Shown here in pieces: positions 58,712-64,000 of a stretch of DNA of 64,000 nt. Both the position numbers and the translations under genes were made by a program. Source of the DNA: Opisthocomus hoazin. Its lineage: Eukaryota; Chordata; Aves; Opisthocomiformes; Opisthocomidae. Under the pieces are notes generated by a model. It ran no database searches. It saw only the letters and a list, made by a program, of their open reading frames with translations, and was not told where the DNA came from. Where the stretch lies: contig NC_134454.1 in NCBI RefSeq assembly GCF_030867145.1, positions 47,568,320 through 47,632,319 on the forward strand. The letters are read 5' to 3'. Every line of letters starts with the position of its first letter. Positions within the stretch are counted from its first letter, which is position 1.

Positions 58712-60142
58712 ATATAAGGAAAATTTTAGGAACCTCCAATTAGGGTTACCACTATAAGGATCTTGAAAAGCAAAGCTATTAGGGATGGATGTATTTCACA
58801 TGTGTGGTGCTCACATGTAGAGCTAAAAATAGACAATGAAGTTTCAGATTCAATTATTTAAAATGAAGAACACCAGAACCTCCGCCACTCATAAAATCTT
58901 CTTGGGTTCACTTGCGTGTGCGCCTTAGGGTATGGTGAGGGCTTACACATGGGGCTGCTAGTCATCAGCATGCCCCATCCCCAATGCTCTGCATGTGTCT
59001 TTTGCATAATTTAGACACAACTTTGGAGACAGAAGTGCTAAGTTGCTTGAAGATCTCTCTGTTTTCATTCTTTCTATAATACTTCAGTGCTTCACAGGCT
59101 GCATTTATAACAAACCTAGGAAATGAGGGACTACTGTAAAAGCTGGGAATTGAAGCACAGATTAATATCTAAGGGGCCTACCTCTTTTGGGTGTCTAAAC
59201 TGAGGCTCCTAGGATTATTTTTTTTTTTCAGACTTTTTGGCACTAGCAGGCACTTTACATTTTCCAGACACCAGTTCCATTGACTTCCAGGGCTCTCGCA
59301 AGCGCTCTGCAGCTCTGCAAGTGAGATCCCTGCACACAGCAAGCGACTACCTGCTAAATTCTTGGCGATATGCTGCACGCTAAATGTGATAGAGAGAGAG
59401 AATTCAGTTGGAAGTGGCAGCATTTCACCACCCCAGCTCTGTTTGATTCAGTAAATACCTTCCAGCCTCCTCAACAACGAAGGCTAAAAAAAAGATTAAG
59501 AATGTCTTTCATTAAACAGTCCTGTCCCTTGCACTACTGCATTCAGCGTACTGAATAGATCCACTCAGACTGTTGCCAGAAAACGGTCTCCCCTGCAAAC
59601 TGAAAGTAGCAGTTTTCTCCTATTATTCCAATGAGTTTCTTCGCTTTCTTGGAGAATTTCTAAAATCTCACGGAGGAAAAATAATCCAGTCATGAAAGGC
59701 GAACTCCATCTCAGAGTTCCCATTGAAAATACTAGCCAGCAATTTCATCCCTAAGCAAGGCAGTGGGATGGCGTCTGGAGAGTATAAATCCAGTATGGAC
59801 GCCTGTATTCCTGTTCCCAGGAAATAAACTAAAAAAACCCAACAAGTTTATTGAAAATCATTTGTGTTGTTTTCGACAGTGTGTGCAGATGAGTAAGAGT
59901 GGATGACGGAATGGCTCCCCCACACCTTGTGTGGAAATAATATGGAAGAAAGGTAACGGTTGGCTTTTGGATACTAAGATTTGCTGATTACAATGAACGT
60001 CCGAAGGCTATCTATGCATGTGTTGCTCTGGACAATCTTGAATGTACAAAGCATGGTGAACGCTGTTTAAAGTTCCTGTACTATAAGTATGCTTAATGTC
60101 CTGACATAAAGAAAATGCAACTCAATGGTTGTGAAAGAAGCT
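58712..60142. other. No gene seen
   Basis: AT-rich, with a T10 run near 59220 and a short GA repeat near 59388-59400. No exon or repeat recognised. Confidence 0.5.
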
Positions 60143-60179
60143 AATGGTCCCTTCTGGCTTTAAACTCTATGGATCTATA
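60143..60179 (+). mobile_element. Short tail of an older CR1 type
   Basis: AATGGTCCCTTCTGGCTTTA followed by AACTCTATGGATCTATAA resembles the 3' end of older amniote CR1 subfamilies (GGTCCCTTCTGGCCTTAAA then CTATGAATCTATGA type, common in turtles and crocodilians). It differs from the three large copies, which have the ATTCTGTG terminal unit. The body of the element is not recognisable upstream. Confidence 0.55.
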
Positions 60180-63100
60180 AGAAAGATATTAAAAAGTTAG
60201 AGAGGCATTACTATTAATAACATAAAATTTCTCCCTTATTTGTATATGAATATCTGGTTACTTCTTTCAAAGACTTTTGATTCAGTATCTTCCCAAGACT
60301 GTGACATTGCTTGGAGTACAGAAGACCTATGTTTCATGGGAACAATCCCTTGAAAAAATGAAATAGCTACTCTAACTTGTTTTCAACTAAAGAAGGCTAA
60401 AACAGTTGCTTGTGTATATGAGTTGATCCATCTGCCATAATACACGACAGTTTAGCCCATGCGGGGTCATATTAAATCCTGCCCCATCATATCAGAATAT
60501 GCCATAAATTGGCTGCTTTCAAGCCTTTGTCACTATTGCTACCTCCTGCTTTCACTAGCAAGCAACAAACTTAATCTTGAAATGAGTACTGTAACAGTTG
60601 GTGCCATAAAGGACCTCATCTCTCTGTCATTCTCCTAAGACCTTTACCTGTGCTCCTAGAGCAAGATTTAGAAGTTGGTTATTTGCAATAGGAGAAAACA
60701 ATTTCCTGCTCGGCACCTCTTAGTAGCATCTAAGTTCCTCAGTCAACACAAGCACAGTGATGTTCTGCTGATGCAGAAGACTGAAACGGCAGGACAGGAA
60801 AGATCTTCCAGCACGGGACGTGCCTCTGCTCCAGGTTGGAAAATCACTTGTTCACCTCTTAGGCAAAGGTGAAACCTTTTCAGAAATCATGGACTTCTTG
60901 GACTTCCCAGAGTTTTGATCCAAAGTTGACACACCTGAAACTAAAGCTCCATTTTTATCTAGGCAGGACCTCTCCTCCCCCCTGCCTTCTTTCCAAGCCT
61001 TCAGGCACCCTGGGCCATATTCACTGACACTGCATGCCTGTGACAGCCTCCAAATTCAAGAGAATAATGAGTGATCCAGACCAAAGCTTTGGGAGGGAGA
61101 GGGGCAAGGAAGGCGGTGAGATTCAGTACCTAAAAAAGTCTCTATAGTAAGCCATCCGGATATTCTGTACTTCATCAGATCAGATGAGCATCCTTTTGCT
61201 GCTCTCTGCCAAAGAATGCAGCACTCCTGTGCTTCGCAACCCAGTTTTAGCCTCAGCTTTTTATAGCTACATGTGAACTTTACTGTAGTAACACCCAAGA
61301 GACAGGTTTCCCCTGTTCCCTAAATTGCTCACAGCACCAAGATTTTTTGCATATTCACTCCTCTAGGTTGTCTGGATGTGAAGTCAGAGGAGCCATGGAA
61401 GTCCTATCAAGCTCCATTTTAAGTCTCGTTTAATACATGGTGATTATTGTTATGTCATGTGGCAGCTGCAGAATTGCTACAACATTTTCAGCTGGCTCTG
61501 TGCTATCACTTGGTACCTGATGAATCCAAAATACCCTGGTATTGCCTTCCTGAAAGGCTTGCACTGACCGGCATATTTTTTGAATTTGTCCCAGTTTCCA
61601 GCATTTTCTTCAAGGTTTGTTTGAACGAATATGATTTGCATTGTGAGGCTGTTTCCCACTACAAAAGGACACAGTCTTTGAATGTGGTCTTTGTGCTTTC
61701 TCTTTGACCCCGGTTACTTGTTGCACAGATGACATGTCGCTGTTGCAGTTCCCTGGCAACTGTAGTTACAGTCACCAGTAATCCAGTAATTTCTAGTGCA
61801 CATTTTAGGGCCAAGCCAGCCATTTGCTGCTTTTTGACTGCCTCCTTTTGCACACCATACACTAATCAAGCCCGCAAAACAACACTGAAACTCTGCAGCT
61901 CTAGACAGCTCCATTAATTTTCTTAATTGAATCAAACACTCAGAATTTCCTTTGTTTCATTCTTTCTCCATTTGGAGAGACATTTTTTACTAACAATACA
62001 TAGAAACTACATAGAGTCACCATGATGTCCGATAATTGTAGTTACAAGATAGACAGCCTCATGAAGATCACCTTTACACAGGCTACCTTGTCTGGCTTCT
62101 CGAGTAGGACACAGCAGGCACCAGTAGCTGCTGAGGCAATTTTACAAGTTCTCAACAAATGCTTGTATATCACTACACTACACTTCAGACTTTTAACCCC
62201 ATAGCTTCCTGTATGTGCTGCAGAGTATACGCAAACTTTAATGAACAAGAGGCAACTCAGCGTGTGCTATTTTGGTGACATATCTGCAGAACAACAGCAC
62301 AGAGGAGGAATGAGATGAAACCTTTCCATGGGAGTGGTGGGGAATCTTTTGTTTTTCAACACAAGGCTGGAAGCCTAGTCCTCCTGAAGCCAAAAGGAGT
62401 CCTGCTGTAGATTACAGACGCAGACCTTGATTATTACGGCATTTTACTTCCTTTGGTGTTTTACTAGAATAAGGCTCAACAGAACCAAACGTGGTGACAG
62501 ACGGGTACCCTACGGCAGAGGCCTTACTTGACCTTTTGTCACACCTGACAATATTTGCCATACACATTTAAATGGTGCAAAGGACTTTGTGGGAAAATTT
62601 GGTCAACAAATATCTCAACTTAAACGTTAAAATAGCATTTGACACCAGGGTGGTCTCTAGATGAGGCTCATTACTACACAGAAAGCTCCCGATACTCATC
62701 TCCCAGGGAAAAGCAGAAGTTAATATAAGCATATTCTACAATTATTGTATCATTAGGCACTGAGAAGTTACAAATTAGTTCAGGCTGAGGTCCAGCAAGC
62801 CAGCCTCCCTCCAAGTGGAAAACTGCCAATAGGGTGCTAATGCAGATACCCTGAGGAGACAAGAGACATTTCAACTGGGAGAGAACTGGCCATGGGGAGT
62901 GGAGCCAAAGGGCCAGGACATTGCTAAGGACCTGGGGGATGTATGCTGTTGGTGTTGGATAAAGTGTATAGATCACTTTGGAAAAATAACGTAGGCCTTA
63001 ACATAGATGTACTGAGATGCCTCCCATGCTCTGAAGTTACAGAAAGGTACATCTTAAGCGTGAAGAAAATGTGTGCTTAATATTGAAAAAAGCCACAACA

Positions 63101-64000
63101 TTCCTTGAAAGCAGCTACTGCTTGCAAACCATTATCTGCCCTTGGCAGAAAATGGTCAACCTCTCTGTTTAGTGTTTTGGTCAGATTTAATACAATCCTG
63201 AAAGAAATAAAAAAGCTGGGGCCTGGGAATGAAGAAGAGAATACAGCAAGTAGAGAAACAGAAAGCAGAAAAAGCCATGGAAGATGCGCAGCCTCCTGGG
63301 GATTTCAAAGCCATGATTTTTTGGTTTGTTTGTTTTTTTAGACACAGTGCAGTTATGCTTTTCACTGAACACGACAGGATTCATGAGAATAATATTCCAC
63401 GTTTAGGAACTTTTAAATTATGAATACATATTATGCATAAAAAGCTGTATTTTCTTTTCTGCATTTCTCTCTTTCACTCACCCCTCTGGCACATTTTCCT
63501 CAGAGCTTCTCACTTCAGCAGTTGAGAGGTGTTTATTGCCAGGATCTTCTACCCTGATTTATACAAGGAGAAGAAACATACCTTACATCTATTGCCCAGA
63601 GAGAAGGAAAATCGTGGAAGTGAAAAAAAGTGTTTCCAAAGGGCTACAAAGCCTCATTACTTAAAGGCCTTGCAAAACAGACTAGAATTACCTGGCAAGA
63701 AGATCGAAGAGCAGGTAGTAACGTTTAAAATGCCTAGGTTACTGCTTCAGCCTGTGTATAAATTATCCCTCTAGAGGCCAGCAGAGTATCAAAAAACAGT
63801 TACCGTGAACTAGACCATAATACCACTGCAGAACCAACTCTCCTCTAAAACTTCTTCCAGCTGTCCAAAAGGCTGCCTTTTGCATTGGGACAGAACTGTC
63901 TTGAAAATACAGTAGGAATGTAAAAAGCATGCCATAGTATTACCTTATCACAGATCTAAATTCTTTACATGGGATGTTAGGCAGTGGTCACCAAAAAGAT
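60180..64000. other. No gene seen
   Basis: AT-rich sequence to the right edge. Open frames of 60-100 codons on both strands (for example 62.67-62.98 minus and 63.1-63.77 plus) have no recognised domain, no agreed splice sites and overlap one another. No RNA gene or further transposable element recognised. Confidence 0.5.

Noticed and set aside
1-64000. tRNA, rRNA, snRNA or CRISPR features and retroviral genes
   Set aside because: By eye I found no cloverleaf-like gene with A and B boxes, no U-RNA core sequence, no regularly spaced repeat array and no retroviral gag, protease, integrase or envelope motifs. A covariance-model scan could still find small RNAs I cannot see.

Overview
The window reads as vertebrate, almost certainly avian, nuclear DNA. 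Three well-preserved copies and two or three worn fragments of CR1 non-LTR retrotransposons are present, with the octamer-like 3' terminal repeats (ATTCTGTG type) usual for birds. Repeat density is otherwise low, the background is AT-rich, and CpG is confined to a few islets. Nothing prokaryotic is present: no operons, no ribosome binding sites, no CRISPR array. I see no complete host protein-coding gene and no RNA gene I can defend. The only proteins I recognise with confidence are fragments of CR1 ORF2 (reverse transcriptase C-terminal part). The window is best described as intergenic or long-intron DNA.

Layout. Positions 240-1290 form a strong CpG island with GC boxes, a CRE-like site and, on the minus strand, a YY1-like site followed by a good 5' splice site. 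It is probably a promoter whose gene may run left out of the window on the minus strand. Positions 1.3-24.8 kb are mostly featureless, with weak exon-like units (2.46, 5.55 and 22.4 kb), motif clusters that look like enhancers (7.27 and 10.2 kb), an ancient LINE-like remnant (13.5 kb), a G-quadruplex tract (14.0 kb) and a 19-bp tandem duplication (15.5 kb). A worn antisense CR1 tail lies at 24.86 kb. The best candidate for a conserved developmental enhancer is at 25.98-26.40 kb (three TAATTA cores, two TGACAG cores, AP-1, CCAAT and FOX-like motifs in about 420 bp). An antisense CR1 3' end lies at 35.84-36.10 kb.

Positions 37.8-43.1 kb are comparatively GC-rich, with two CpG-enriched islets (38.1 and 42.8 kb) and an exon-like unit (39.6 kb). 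Another candidate enhancer lies at 44.46-44.80 kb. On the minus strand a compact exon-like unit with an open frame lies at 47.07-47.20 kb. Two sense-oriented CR1 copies lie at 53.47-54.54 and 57.83-58.71 kb, and a short fragment of an older CR1 type at 60.14 kb. The remaining right end is AT-rich DNA without a visible gene.

The CR1 copies together show 5' truncation, a shared 3' stem-loop and terminal short repeats, which is the signature of target-primed reverse transcription. The exon-like units are hypotheses built on splice-site sequence and open frames only; decoys of this quality occur by chance in 64 kb. I found no convincing undescribed biological system; the candidates most worth testing are the 26-kb element, the minus-strand exon at 47.1 kb and the CpG-island promoter.
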